A stretch of DNA of 15,165 bases from an uncultured Actinomycetes bacterium (GTDB taxonomy: Bacteria; Actinomycetota; Actinomycetes; Nanopelagicales; Nanopelagicaceae), in NCBI GenBank assembly GCA_903939005.1, contig CAJAFH010000268.1:1-15165 (forward strand). Reading direction: 5' to 3'. Each line of letters begins with the position of its first letter. The first letter of the stretch is position 1. Under the pieces are notes generated by a model. That model saw only the letters and a list, made by a program, of their open reading frames with translations. It was not told the origin of the DNA and did no database searches. The translations under genes and the position numbers were made by a program. Below, in pieces: positions 7,567 through 14,369 of the stretch.

Positions 7567-8236
7567 GTTTCTTAGCCTCACGAACTGCAACTGAATTTAG
7601 ATCTGGATGTTCGACTAAAAATCTTATTACTTCTCGATTATCTATGCGCGATAAATCCCGAAGCGCCCACCCAATTACTTTTGCGATGAAGAATTCTTTA
7701 TTCGCCACATGCGGTGCGCATAGTTCGAAGAGCAGATCAATATCTGTCTCATATTTGCGGCCACGCTGATGTTGGATAGAAGCGCGCACTAACCAAATAT
7801 CAGAACTCTTATTCCACTTTCGCATAAGAGATTCGGCGGGGTATTTCATGGTTAGAGGTGAAACAACTACGCTTCCTAAACCATCAACTGTGTCCCACCA
7901 CGACTTAGTTTTTATTAGGTACTCGCAATGATCTGCCAGAAACTTCTTATCTAGCTGCATGTGGTATTTGCCGAGAATATCGTTGGCGGCGTATTGGTAC
8001 TCACGTTCTTCTAACTTCCAAAGCGCGCGAACAGTTGCAGCTAATTCATCAGAGGTGGGTACCGGCAATTCACTAAGGATTGATTTAACTAGCGATCGGC
8101 GCTCTGGTGTCATCACACCTAAGAAAGGCGCAATATCTTTCATATAAGCCTGGGCCCCGATGGCTTTCTTGTGATTACCCAGCTTGGGTAGTTCGCGCTT
8201 TAACTGCTTAATTACTTCAGTTTTGAACTCGGTCAT
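7556..8236 (-). CDS. AlkD-type DNA alkylation repair glycosylase
   Basis: The 226-residue helical HEAT-like-repeat protein belongs to the AlkC/AlkD DNA glycosylase family, which excises N3- and N7-alkylated purines without base flipping. The SWWDTVD stretch (112-118) supplies W114 and D118, and downstream are R151 and W190. The spacing W114-D118 (4) and R151-W190 (39) equals that of W109-D113 and R148-W187 in Bacillus cereus AlkD, so the catalytic and base-contacting set appears intact. It is 20 bp downstream of trhO on the same strand and may be co-transcribed. TAACTT on the minus strand ends 9 bases before the ATG and could give an almost leaderless start. The 3' end overlaps the GNAT gene. 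Confidence 0.9.
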   Translation of the reverse strand: MTEFKTEVIKQLKRELPKLGNHKKAIGAQAYMKDIAPFLGVMTPERRSLVKSILSELPVPTSDELAATVRALWKLEEREYQYAANDILGKYHMQLDKKFLADHCEYLIKTKSWWDTVDGLGSVVVSPLTMKYPAESLMRKWNKSSDIWLVRASIQHQRGRKYETDIDLLFELCAPHVANKEFFIAKVIGWALRDLSRIDNREVIRFLVEHPDLNSVAVREAKKLTK

Positions 8237-8256
8237 TATTCAGCCAAGTTATTGCT

Positions 8257-9165
8257 TTAGCCGATTAACGAAGAATCGCGCTTTTTCGATAAGTCATGCT
8301 CGCAGCCATTTGAGCGATCTTTTGCAGCGCATGCCTCACAGAGCAAAACCAGCTTATGACAGGCGATATTTGAGCAATTAACAAAGATTTTAGTTGGCGC
8401 TGCGCAAGATTCGCATTCACCAATTGTTTTTGCCTTAGAAGAGAAATCCATTGCCATGCGATCGTCGAATACGTAGAGCGAGCCATCCCATAGGCCGTCA
8501 TCACCGTACTTGTTACCGTAGCGAACAATGCCGCCCTTAACTTGGTAAACCTCTTCAAAGCCACGAGTCTTCATAACTGCAGATAGAACTTCGCAGCGGA
8601 TTCCACCGGTGCAATAAGTAACAATCGGCTTATCTTTCAAGTGGTCATATTTGCCACTCTCGATCTCTGCTACAAAGTCGCGCGAAGTTTCAACATCAGG
8701 AACGATCGCATTTCTAAACTTGCCGATCTTGGCTTCAAAAGCATTTCGTCCGTCAAAGAAAACAACCTCATCGCCGCGTTCTGCTACTAATTCATTAACT
8801 TGTTCTGGACGCAAATGAATTCCACCACCAACTACGCCATTTTCATCAACTTTAATTTCATCAGGATGACCAAAAGCGACTAGCTCTTTACGAACTTTTA
8901 CCGATAGCTTAGGAAATTCGGTGCCATCGCCGGCTGACCACTTGAAATCTACTTTGCGAAAACCGTCGTACTTCTTAGTCTTCTTAACGTAAGTGCGAAG
9001 TGCTTCAATCTCGCCACCTAAAGTGCCATTAATGCCGTGCTTAGAGATAATGATTCGACCAGTTAAGCCAAGTGATTCGCAAAGAGTGCGCTGCCATAAC
9101 TTAACGGCGGCAGGGTCAGATATCGGCGTGAAGCCGTAATACAAAATGACCTTGTGCAAATCCAT
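8257..9165 (-). CDS. trhO: tRNA uridine(34) hydroxylase TrhO (rhodanese-related)
   Basis: This 302-residue protein matches the YceA/TrhO family, which hydroxylates U34 of tRNAs using O2, the first step toward 5-(carboxy)methoxyuridine at the wobble base. The N-terminal domain (1-95) contains the [11 protein letters not shown] segment (41-51). The rhodanese domain (about 125-225) has the active-site loop CTGGIRCE with C185 and C191. The C-terminal tail carries C251, C254, C264, C269, C276, C279 and C288 in paired spacings, typical of the zinc-like region found in many family members. TACAAT at -12 to -7 on the minus strand places transcription initiation at the ATG, so the gene has its own leaderless promoter although yaaA lies only 29 bp upstream. 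Confidence 0.93.
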   Translation of the reverse strand: MDLHKVILYYGFTPISDPAAVKLWQRTLCESLGLTGRIIISKHGINGTLGGEIEALRTYVKKTKKYDGFRKVDFKWSAGDGTEFPKLSVKVRKELVAFGHPDEIKVDENGVVGGGIHLRPEQVNELVAERGDEVVFFDGRNAFEAKIGKFRNAIVPDVETSRDFVAEIESGKYDHLKDKPIVTYCTGGIRCEVLSAVMKTRGFEEVYQVKGGIVRYGNKYGDDGLWDGSLYVFDDRMAMDFSSKAKTIGECESCAAPTKIFVNCSNIACHKLVLLCEACAAKDRSNGCEHDLSKKRDSSLIG

Positions 9166-9171
9166 GGCGCG

Positions 9172-9177
9172 ATTGTA
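9172..9177 (-). promoter_or_regulatory. -10 box (TACAAT) of trhO, leaderless
   Basis: On the minus strand TACAAT matches five of six consensus positions and lies at -12 to -7 from the ATG at 9165. No Shine-Dalgarno is present upstream of this start. Confidence 0.55.
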
Positions 9178-9194
9178 TCTCGCCTACTTTGACC

Positions 9195-9839
9195 TTAAGA
9201 AATCAGTAGATCAAGCGCCCATGGCTGAGCATCGGCAGGCGGGTGGAGCTCGCACTCAAATAACTGAGCAGCCATTCGTTGCACTTCGGCCGGCGTGATT
9301 GGGTCAGTGGCTTGGGTTAGCAAATGTCTAGTTAGTTCGCCGCGATATTTCTTAGACATATGAGTGATCACTTTTCGTTCGCCTGCGACAACTTGAAAAA
9401 CCCGCACCTCAATTGTGTTTGCTAAATTTATCGGCCAAACACCTTTATATGTTGAAGAGCGACAGTCAATAATTAATTCATCCGAAAACTTTGCTGCTAC
9501 TTGGGCAATCGAATCACGCCATAACTTATTATCAATTTTTTCTTTATAACTAAATATCTGATCCAGTGGTTTAACTAAGCCAAAGACCGCTGAAACTATT
9601 AGCACTTTAGAGTTAGCTCTTTTTTGTTCGGCAGCTGAAAGAGTCTTCCAGTTCAACCCTTGATAGAGAACGCCATCATAGATTTCGATAGCTGGCGAAG
9701 TTTGTGATGTGACGTGGTTAGCGGTTGCTTGAATCCGAGTGTCAGATAATTCAGCTGCGAAGGCAAGTGAACTTAAATCGAATTTCCCTGAGCTAGTTGC
9801 TGATTTCTTCTTCTCACTAGGAGGCAGAAGTATTAGCAT
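9195..9839 (-). CDS. yaaA: YaaA-family peroxide-stress protein
   Basis: The 214-residue protein shows the DUF328/YaaA signature: LLPPSEKK at 4-11, YDGVLYQGL at about 54-62, VSAVFGLVKPLD at about 82-93, and the C-terminal HMSKKYRGELTRHLL. E. coli YaaA lowers the level of reactive iron and protects DNA during hydrogen peroxide stress, and family members can bind DNA; the same role here is inferred from the family. It heads a minus-strand run with trhO and the AlkD-like gene. TAGCAT at -12 to -7 on the minus strand predicts a leaderless transcript. This box overlaps the start region of the divergent SRPBCC gene. Confidence 0.92.
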   Translation of the reverse strand: MLILLPPSEKKKSATSSGKFDLSSLAFAAELSDTRIQATANHVTSQTSPAIEIYDGVLYQGLNWKTLSAAEQKRANSKVLIVSAVFGLVKPLDQIFSYKEKIDNKLWRDSIAQVAAKFSDELIIDCRSSTYKGVWPINLANTIEVRVFQVVAGERKVITHMSKKYRGELTRHLLTQATDPITPAEVQRMAAQLFECELHPPADAQPWALDLLIS

Positions 9840-9854
9840 TAGGCGATGCTATTA
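9831..9854. promoter_or_regulatory. symmetric bidirectional promoter: TAGCAT -10 boxes on both strands
   Basis: TAGCAT on the plus strand (9834-9839) and TAGCAT on the minus strand (plus-strand 9846-9851) form an inverted repeat with a 6-base spacer; the arms extend to 9 bp with one mismatch. The minus box is at the leaderless distance from the yaaA start. The plus box predicts a start near 9846, leaving about 23 nt of leader with a Shine-Dalgarno for the SRPBCC gene. Each box covers the other's start site, so the two transcripts should compete for polymerase. Confidence 0.5.
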
Positions 9855-9860
9855 GAGAGG
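9854..9860 (+). promoter_or_regulatory. Shine-Dalgarno AGAGAGG of the SRPBCC gene
   Basis: AGAGAGG ends 8 bases before the first of two tandem ATG codons (9869 and 9872). Both codons are usable; the spacing favours 9869 slightly. Confidence 0.6.
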
Positions 9861-9868
9861 CAAAGATA

Positions 9869-10351
9869 ATGATGGCTGAAGGCGACAAAGTTCGAGCTGA
9901 GATTTTCGAGACGGGCAACCCCAAGATCAAATCCGCTCGAATTGTTATTGATGCACCGGCTGCAAAAATCTTTGATTTGTTGGCAAATCCTGCTCGGCAT
10001 AAAGATATTGATGGTTCCAACACCATTCAAAATAACATTAGCGGGCCAGAACGTTTGTCTCTGGGTGCAAAGTTCGGAATGGCCATGCACCTTGGCATTG
10101 ATTACCGAATTATGAATACGGTTGTTGAGTTTGAAGAGAATAAGTTAATAGCTTGGCGCCATTTAGGTCGCTGGCGCTGGCGATATGAAATTCGTGAAAT
10201 CAGCCCAAATCAATGCGAAGTCACCGAATCATTTGATGGCCGTAAATCCATTTCACAGAGCTGGCTTAAGTTTCGTAAGGCTTATCCCTGGACTCAATTA
10301 GTCGTTGCTAAGACTTTGGTGCGCTTAAAAGAGGTAATGGAAGCACGCTAA
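9869..10351 (+). CDS. SRPBCC (START-like) family protein
   Basis: The 160-residue protein has the helix-grip SRPBCC pattern. An early strand is followed by APAAKIFDLLANPARHKDIDG (about 30-50), the standard opening of polyketide cyclase/dehydrase-type members, then a run of strands ending in WRWRYEI (101-107) and ECVTES-like tail strands, and a long C-terminal helix. Such proteins bind hydrophobic ligands or lipids; no enzymatic residue can be assigned and the ligand is unknown. It starts the plus-strand cluster with the SIS and mannosyltransferase genes (21 bp to the next gene). It shares its promoter region with yaaA. Confidence 0.82.
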   Translation: MMAEGDKVRAEIFETGNPKIKSARIVIDAPAAKIFDLLANPARHKDIDGSNTIQNNISGPERLSLGAKFGMAMHLGIDYRIMNTVVEFEENKLIAWRHLGRWRWRYEIREISPNQCEVTESFDGRKSISQSWLKFRKAYPWTQLVVAKTLVRLKEVMEAR

Positions 10352-10372
10352 AGACTGTGGGAAGATAGCCCC

Positions 10373-11419
10373 ATGAATATGGCAAATGAGTCATTAGGCG
10401 CCGTTATGGCCTCGGAGATCGCAGAGACCCCAAAGGTTTTCCGCCGTATCTTGAGCAATCTTGCTGCTCTTGAGCCAATCAAAGATATTTTAAGTACCAA
10501 CAAAATCTCATCAGTTTTAATCTTGGCCCGTGGCACCTCAGATAACGCTGCTCACTTCTTAAAATATTTAGTGGAAACCAAACTTGGCCTGCCCTGCGGA
10601 TTAACTTCGCCATCTTCGGTAACAATTTATGATGCCAAGCTGCACTATGACGGCGTTCTAGTTGTTGCACTTAGCCAAAGCGGTCAATCACCAGACCTCG
10701 TTGCGTTTGCTAAATCTGCTAAGAGTGCTGGGGCAAAGTTAATTTCATTAACTAATGATGCTAAGTCACCACTGGCAAAGGCTGCCGATCATCACTTAGA
10801 TTTACAAGCTGGAGCTGAATTAGCAGTTGCTGCAACTAAGAGTTATTCCGCTCAACTTTTAACTTCATATTTACTGGTTGCAACTTGGGCCAAGTTGCCG
10901 ATTAATGGTGAATCACTAATTGCCGAAGCAGAAAAGTTAGTTAGCAACGCATCTTTGGTAAGCCAAGCGGTTGATGCCTGCAGCCGAGAAAATGAAACTG
11001 TGGTTCTTGGTCGTGGCTTTGCATATCCAAACGCTCGCGAAGCCGCCCTTAAGATTCAAGAGACCTGCAAAGTTTCGGTACAAGGACTTTCAACTGCTGA
11101 TTATTTACATGGTCCAATTTCGGCGCTAACTCCTCAAACCCAAGTATTTATTTTGGCGCCAGCACATTTACCACTTAACTCAATCTCTGAGGCAACTACG
11201 CGCATTCGTGCGATAACTGGGCGCATCTTCTGGGTCGGCAACGGTGGCTCGCCTGAGGCTGGCGACATACTTATTGCCGGCTCTAATTGCCGTGATGAAA
11301 TGGAATCAACCATTGTCGATGCCATCTCACTTCAAAGATTCTCACTCGAATTCGCTAAGAAATCTGGTTTTGATCCAGATGCACCGGTTGGCCTTTCTAA
11401 AGTTACGTTAACTCACTAA
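10373..11419 (+). CDS. double-SIS-domain sugar-phosphate enzyme (NagB-II/AgaS-like)
   Basis: The 348-residue protein consists of two sugar-isomerase (SIS) domains like the isomerase half of GlmS but lacks the N-terminal glutamine amidotransferase domain. SIS1 shows ARGTSDNAAHF (52-62), LSQSGQSPD (100-108) and E149 in AGAELAVAATKSY. SIS2 shows LGRGFAYPNAREAALKIQE (212-230) and HGP (246-248), with a C-terminal GLSKVTLT tail. This layout is that of glucosamine/galactosamine-6-phosphate deaminase-isomerases (NagB-II, AgaS), so it probably interconverts an amino-sugar 6-phosphate and fructose- or tagatose-6-phosphate using free ammonia or releasing it. Direction and sugar are not resolved. The ATG at 10373 is chosen over the ATG at 10379 because GGGAAG (10359-10364) is spaced 8 nt from it. 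It is likely co-transcribed with the SRPBCC gene. Confidence 0.88.
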   Translation: MNMANESLGAVMASEIAETPKVFRRILSNLAALEPIKDILSTNKISSVLILARGTSDNAAHFLKYLVETKLGLPCGLTSPSSVTIYDAKLHYDGVLVVALSQSGQSPDLVAFAKSAKSAGAKLISLTNDAKSPLAKAADHHLDLQAGAELAVAATKSYSAQLLTSYLLVATWAKLPINGESLIAEAEKLVSNASLVSQAVDACSRENETVVLGRGFAYPNAREAALKIQETCKVSVQGLSTADYLHGPISALTPQTQVFILAPAHLPLNSISEATTRIRAITGRIFWVGNGGSPEAGDILIAGSNCRDEMESTIVDAISLQRFSLEFAKKSGFDPDAPVGLSKVTLTH

Positions 11420-11440
11420 TACTTGCGGGGCTGCAGTTAG

Positions 11441-12169
11441 ATGAATCGCGATTATTTAGTAATCGTTCCCACCTATAACGAGATAACCAGTATTGGCGTT
11501 TTATTACCTCAATTGCTCGAACTAAATCTCGATATTTTAATTGTCGATGATGGTTCACCAGATGGCACAGCCGATGCTTGTCGCGCACTTGGTCTAGAAA
11601 GTGGCCGCATAGTTGTTGTCGAACGAAAGAAAAAATTAGGTTTGGGCAGTGCGTATAAAGCTGGCTTTAAATATGGCGAGGATCGTGGCTACAAATACTT
11701 GATTGAAATGGATGCCGATGGCTCACACCAAGTTAGTGATTTGCTTTTGCTTATGGCTGCAATGCAAGAGAAGCAACCAGATTTAGTAATTGGCTCCCGT
11801 TGGGTTGCAGGTGGCGCGGTTGAGAACTGGGCTCGTCGCCGGCAATGGCTATCAAGGTCTGCCAATGTATATGCCAAGTTATTACTAGGTGGCAAAGTCA
11901 AAGATATGACTGCGGGATTTCGCATCTATCGCACCGAAAAGTTAATTCAAATTGATTTGGAATCTGTAAAGAGCGAGGGCTACTGCTTTCAAATTGAGAT
12001 GACAATGCGAATGGCTCAAATAGGTGGCGACATCTTGGAATCGCCAATTACTTTTATTGAGCGAAAACATGGCGTTAGCAAAATGTCGAAAAAGATTGTC
12101 TTTGAGGCAATTTATCGAGTAACCGCTTGGGGTTTAAGCGCGAAATTCCGAAGAAAGCGCCCTTCATAG
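11441..12169 (+). CDS. ppm1: polyprenol monophosphomannose synthase (GT2, DPM1-like)
   Basis: The 242-residue soluble-looking GT-A glycosyltransferase has all hallmark motifs of dolichol/polyprenol-phosphate mannose synthases: PTYNE (10-14), DDGSPDGT (36-43), the metal-binding DAD (91-93) followed by GSH, GSRW (118-121) and DMTAGFRIY (155-163). It transfers mannose from GDP-mannose to polyprenyl phosphate at the inner membrane face, giving the donor for lipoglycans, lipoproteins or O-mannosylation. There are no transmembrane helices at the C-terminus and no fused Lnt domain as in some actinobacterial Ppm1 proteins. The C-terminus is basic (FRRKRPS), consistent with membrane-surface association. 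It follows the SIS gene by 21 bp; the Shine-Dalgarno is weak (GGGG about 12 nt upstream). The B12 riboswitch leader follows directly. Confidence 0.9.
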   Translation: MNRDYLVIVPTYNEITSIGVLLPQLLELNLDILIVDDGSPDGTADACRALGLESGRIVVVERKKKLGLGSAYKAGFKYGEDRGYKYLIEMDADGSHQVSDLLLLMAAMQEKQPDLVIGSRWVAGGAVENWARRRQWLSRSANVYAKLLLGGKVKDMTAGFRIYRTEKLIQIDLESVKSEGYCFQIEMTMRMAQIGGDILESPITFIERKHGVSKMSKKIVFEAIYRVTAWGLSAKFRRKRPS

Positions 12170-12186
12170 CCACTTGGGATAGGCCG

Positions 12187-12195
12187 TGATAAGTT
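12187..12195 (+). promoter_or_regulatory. candidate extended -10 promoter of the btu operon
   Basis: TGATAAGTT fits an extended -10 (TG-n-TANNNT), with the -10 hexamer at 12190-12195. It predicts a start near 12202, right at the foot of the first hairpin of the leader. No -35 box is evident, which an extended -10 can tolerate. Read-through from ppm1 is an alternative source of transcript. Confidence 0.4.
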
Positions 12196-12200
12196 CAGCG

Positions 12201-12236
12201 CACTTGATCCAAGCGGGTATCCGCAGAAATCAAGTG
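12201..12236 (+). other. 5' hairpin preceding the cobalamin aptamer
   Basis: CACTTGAT (12201-12208) and ATCAAGTG (12229-12236) are a perfect 8-bp inverted repeat. Inside it GCGG (12213-12216) pairs with CCGC (12221-12224) around the loop GTAT, giving a two-tier stem. It starts at the predicted transcription start and abuts the aptamer's closing stem, sharing one G. Confidence 0.5.
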
Positions 12237-12328
12237 GCGTTGCGTTTAGCGAAATCCGGTTTGATTCCGGTGCTGTCCCGCAACTGTAAAGATCGCAAGA
12301 TCTAAGCCAGGTCGCCTGGCGTGACGCC
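12236..12328 (+). ncRNA. cobalamin riboswitch aptamer
   Basis: The conserved cobalamin-aptamer core is present: GCGAAATCCGG and TCCGGTGCTGTCCC, then CCCGCAACTGTAA at 12277-12289, and the B12 box AAGCCAGGTCGCCTGGC at 12304-12320. A closing stem GGCGT (12236-12240) with ACGCC (12324-12328) brackets the core. A small arm AGATC-GCAA-GATCT (12290-12303) carries a GNRA tetraloop. The aptamer binds adenosyl- or other cobalamins and, in this position, represses import genes when the vitamin is abundant. The location 100 bases ahead of a BtuFCD transporter confirms the assignment. Confidence 0.93.
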
Positions 12329-12339
12329 GAAAGTGTTAT

Positions 12340-12427
12340 CCAACCTCGGAGGAAGGTTGGGCCTTTACGCGGAACTATTCGTTTAATTGCCCCCTTTCTC
12401 CCTCAAATATCTTGAGGGAGTATTTTT
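12340..12427 (+). terminator. riboswitch expression platform: terminator-like hairpin that also hides the btuF ribosome binding site
   Basis: CTCCCTCAA (12398-12406) and TTGAGGGAG (12412-12420) form a 9-bp stem with a 5-nt loop, followed by TATTTTT and then the ATG of btuF. The right arm holds the AGGGAG Shine-Dalgarno (12415-12420). An upstream hairpin CCAACCT/AGGTTGG (12340-12346 with 12354-12360) has the loop CGGAGGA. GGAGGAAGG (12348-12356) can instead pair over 9 bp, with one G-U, with CCTTTCTCC (12393-12401), which breaks the left arm of the terminator stem. This is a complete on/off pair of exclusive folds. Confidence 0.72.
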
Positions 12428-13348
12428 ATGTTTAAAAGGTTTACTCGACCGGCTGCACTCTTGGTCACAGTGTTATTACTTGCCCCACTGGCACCAGTTA
12501 ACGCAGCATCTACTGCAACAAAATATCCATTGATTATTTCATCTGGTGGATACTCAACAACAATTGCTAAAAAACCAACTCGCATTATTTCCCTTTCGCC
12601 AAGTGCGACTGAATCACTATTTGAAATCGGCGCCGGCAAACAAGTTTTGGCTGTTGACTCACTTTCGAATTTTCCCAAGTCAGCTCCGATTACTGAACTG
12701 AGTGCATTTGAGCCAAATGTTGAAGCAATCGCTGCGCTGAAGCCAGATCTGGTAGTTCTGTCAGTTGATGCCATGAAATCTTTGGTAGTCAAAGAAGCAC
12801 TCGAGAAATTAAAGATCCCGGTATTAATGGAAAAAGCACCCGAGACCTTAGCCCAGGCATATAAAGAAATTGAAGTGCTCGGCGCAGTAACTGATCACAC
12901 ATCAGAGGCCAAGAAATTAACTTTCAAAATGGCAGCGCTAATTAAATCGATTATCAACCGAACCAAAAAAACCGTCAAGATAACTTTCTTCCATGAGCTC
13001 GATAACACGCTTTATTCAGTTACCTCCGATACTTTCATCGGCAAGGTCTATAAGGACTTTGGCCTGATTAATATCGCAGATAAGGCTGCTGGGGCTGATT
13101 CTTATGGCTATCCGCAACTATCGGCTGAATATTTATTAAAGACTGATCCAGATGTTATTTTCTTGGCAGATGCTGAATATGGTGAAAGTGCAGCTACGGT
13201 AAAGGCGCGCGCTGGTTGGTCTGGCATAACTGCTGTTACCAAGAAGAATGTATTTGCGCTACCAAATGACATTCCTTCAAGATGGGGGCCACGACTTGTT
13301 GATTTTTATCGCTACGTTGCCGCGTCCCTTGCAAAGGTGAAAAAGTAA
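12428..13348 (+). CDS. btuF: periplasmic-type cobalamin-binding protein BtuF of ABC importer
   Basis: This 306-residue class III (FecB/BtuF-type) substrate-binding protein has an N-terminal signal peptide with predicted cleavage at VNA|AS (26/27). It shows RIISLSPSATESLFEIG (52-68), VEAIAALKPDLVV (98-110) and the C-terminal lobe with LLKTDPDVIFLAD and WGPRLVDFYRYVA. It captures B12 outside the membrane and delivers it to BtuC. It contains no cysteine at all, so it lacks the lipobox that usually anchors such proteins in Gram-positive cells; it may be held by an uncleaved signal peptide or only by BtuCD. Start: the ATG is 7 nt after AGGGAG, which is buried in the riboswitch hairpin. The assignment to B12 rather than siderophores rests on the riboswitch. 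Confidence 0.88.
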   Translation: MFKRFTRPAALLVTVLLLAPLAPVNAASTATKYPLIISSGGYSTTIAKKPTRIISLSPSATESLFEIGAGKQVLAVDSLSNFPKSAPITELSAFEPNVEAIAALKPDLVVLSVDAMKSLVVKEALEKLKIPVLMEKAPETLAQAYKEIEVLGAVTDHTSEAKKLTFKMAALIKSIINRTKKTVKITFFHELDNTLYSVTSDTFIGKVYKDFGLINIADKAAGADSYGYPQLSAEYLLKTDPDVIFLADAEYGESAATVKARAGWSGITAVTKKNVFALPNDIPSRWGPRLVDFYRYVAASLAKVKK

Positions 13349-13352
13349 GTAA

Positions 13353-14369
13353 ATGAAGAAGAATCAGATCGATCGCGTGTGGCGTTGGCAGATTACTGCC
13401 AGCGCTGCCGCGGCGTTACTGATTGCTTGTTTGCTTGGCGTGGGCTTTGGTCCAGTTAACTTAAATTTCGGATCAATCATTAGAACATTGCTGGGGCTAC
13501 CTAACGGCCTTGAAAATGAAGACCGCACCTTGTTGCTTGAGTTGCGATTACCGCGAGTTGTATTGGGTGCGCTAGTTGGTGCAGCCCTTGCAACAAGTGG
13601 TGCGGTTTATCAAAGTGTTTTTAGAAACCCACTAGCTGATCCATATTTACTCGGCGTAGCATCAGGCGCCGGTCTCGGTGCAACGATTGCCATTACTAAT
13701 GGTGGTGGAGACCTACACGCCCTGCTACCAATCTTTGCATTCCTAGGGGGAGTGCTTGCAGTGGGCGCTACTTTCTTAGTGGCAGGCAGGCTCTTTGCCG
13801 ATCCCAGCACTTTGTTATTAGCAGGTATTGCAGTTGGCTCTTTTGCCACAGCGTTTCAAACTTATCTGCAACAGCGCAACAGCGCCGCCTTGCGTCCGGT
13901 GTATTCCTGGATTCTGGGCGAGCTAACAGTTGCCAATTGGGATGTAGTTAAGTGGGCCGGCTTTTATATTCTCGTCGCCCTATTCATATTAATTCGTATT
14001 TCCAAAGTCCTTGATGCGCTGATGCTAAGTGACGAAGAAGCCTATTCTTTAGGGGTTTCACCGCAGAAAATCCGCCTGATTGCCGTTGCTGCAGCGACTT
14101 TAGCTACGGCCACAGCAGTATCTGCCAGTGGTTTGATCGGCTTCGTGGGAATCGTGGTTCCGCACCTAGTTAGAGGTTTAACCAAGCGGGCCACAAACCG
14201 ATCGCTACTTTCGATTGCCTTTGTGGGAGCTGCATTTTTAGTAATTGCCGACCTTGGCGCACGTACATTGCTATCACCAGCAGAGCTACCGATCGGTGTC
14301 ATTACCGCATTTGTTGGCGCCCCATTCTTTTTATTCGTTCTACGAGCACGTAATCGAGGTAGCCAGTGA
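13353..14369 (+). CDS. btuC: BtuC-type ABC importer permease (FecCD family)
   Basis: The 338-residue integral membrane protein has about ten predicted helices and the FecCD family signature FRNPLADPYLLGVASGAGLG, in which the first transmembrane half meets the translocation path, preceded by RLPRVVLGALVGAAL. Near the C-terminus, SASGLIGFVGIVVPHLVRG is the cytoplasmic-loop region that docks on the ATPase. It forms the homodimeric channel for B12. It begins 4 bp after btuF with only a distant GGTG-type ribosome binding site, so coupling to btuF translation is likely. Its TGA stop overlaps the GTG of btuD by 4 bases. Confidence 0.93.
   Translation: MKKNQIDRVWRWQITASAAAALLIACLLGVGFGPVNLNFGSIIRTLLGLPNGLENEDRTLLLELRLPRVVLGALVGAALATSGAVYQSVFRNPLADPYLLGVASGAGLGATIAITNGGGDLHALLPIFAFLGGVLAVGATFLVAGRLFADPSTLLLAGIAVGSFATAFQTYLQQRNSAALRPVYSWILGELTVANWDVVKWAGFYILVALFILIRISKVLDALMLSDEEAYSLGVSPQKIRLIAVAAATLATATAVSASGLIGFVGIVVPHLVRGLTKRATNRSLLSIAFVGAAFLVIADLGARTLLSPAELPIGVITAFVGAPFFLFVLRARNRGSQ

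Noticed and set aside
12403..12792. Minus-strand frame opposite the start of btuF
   Set aside because: It is antisense to a clear btuF signal peptide and binding-protein domain and overlaps the riboswitch platform; it has no recognisable protein features.
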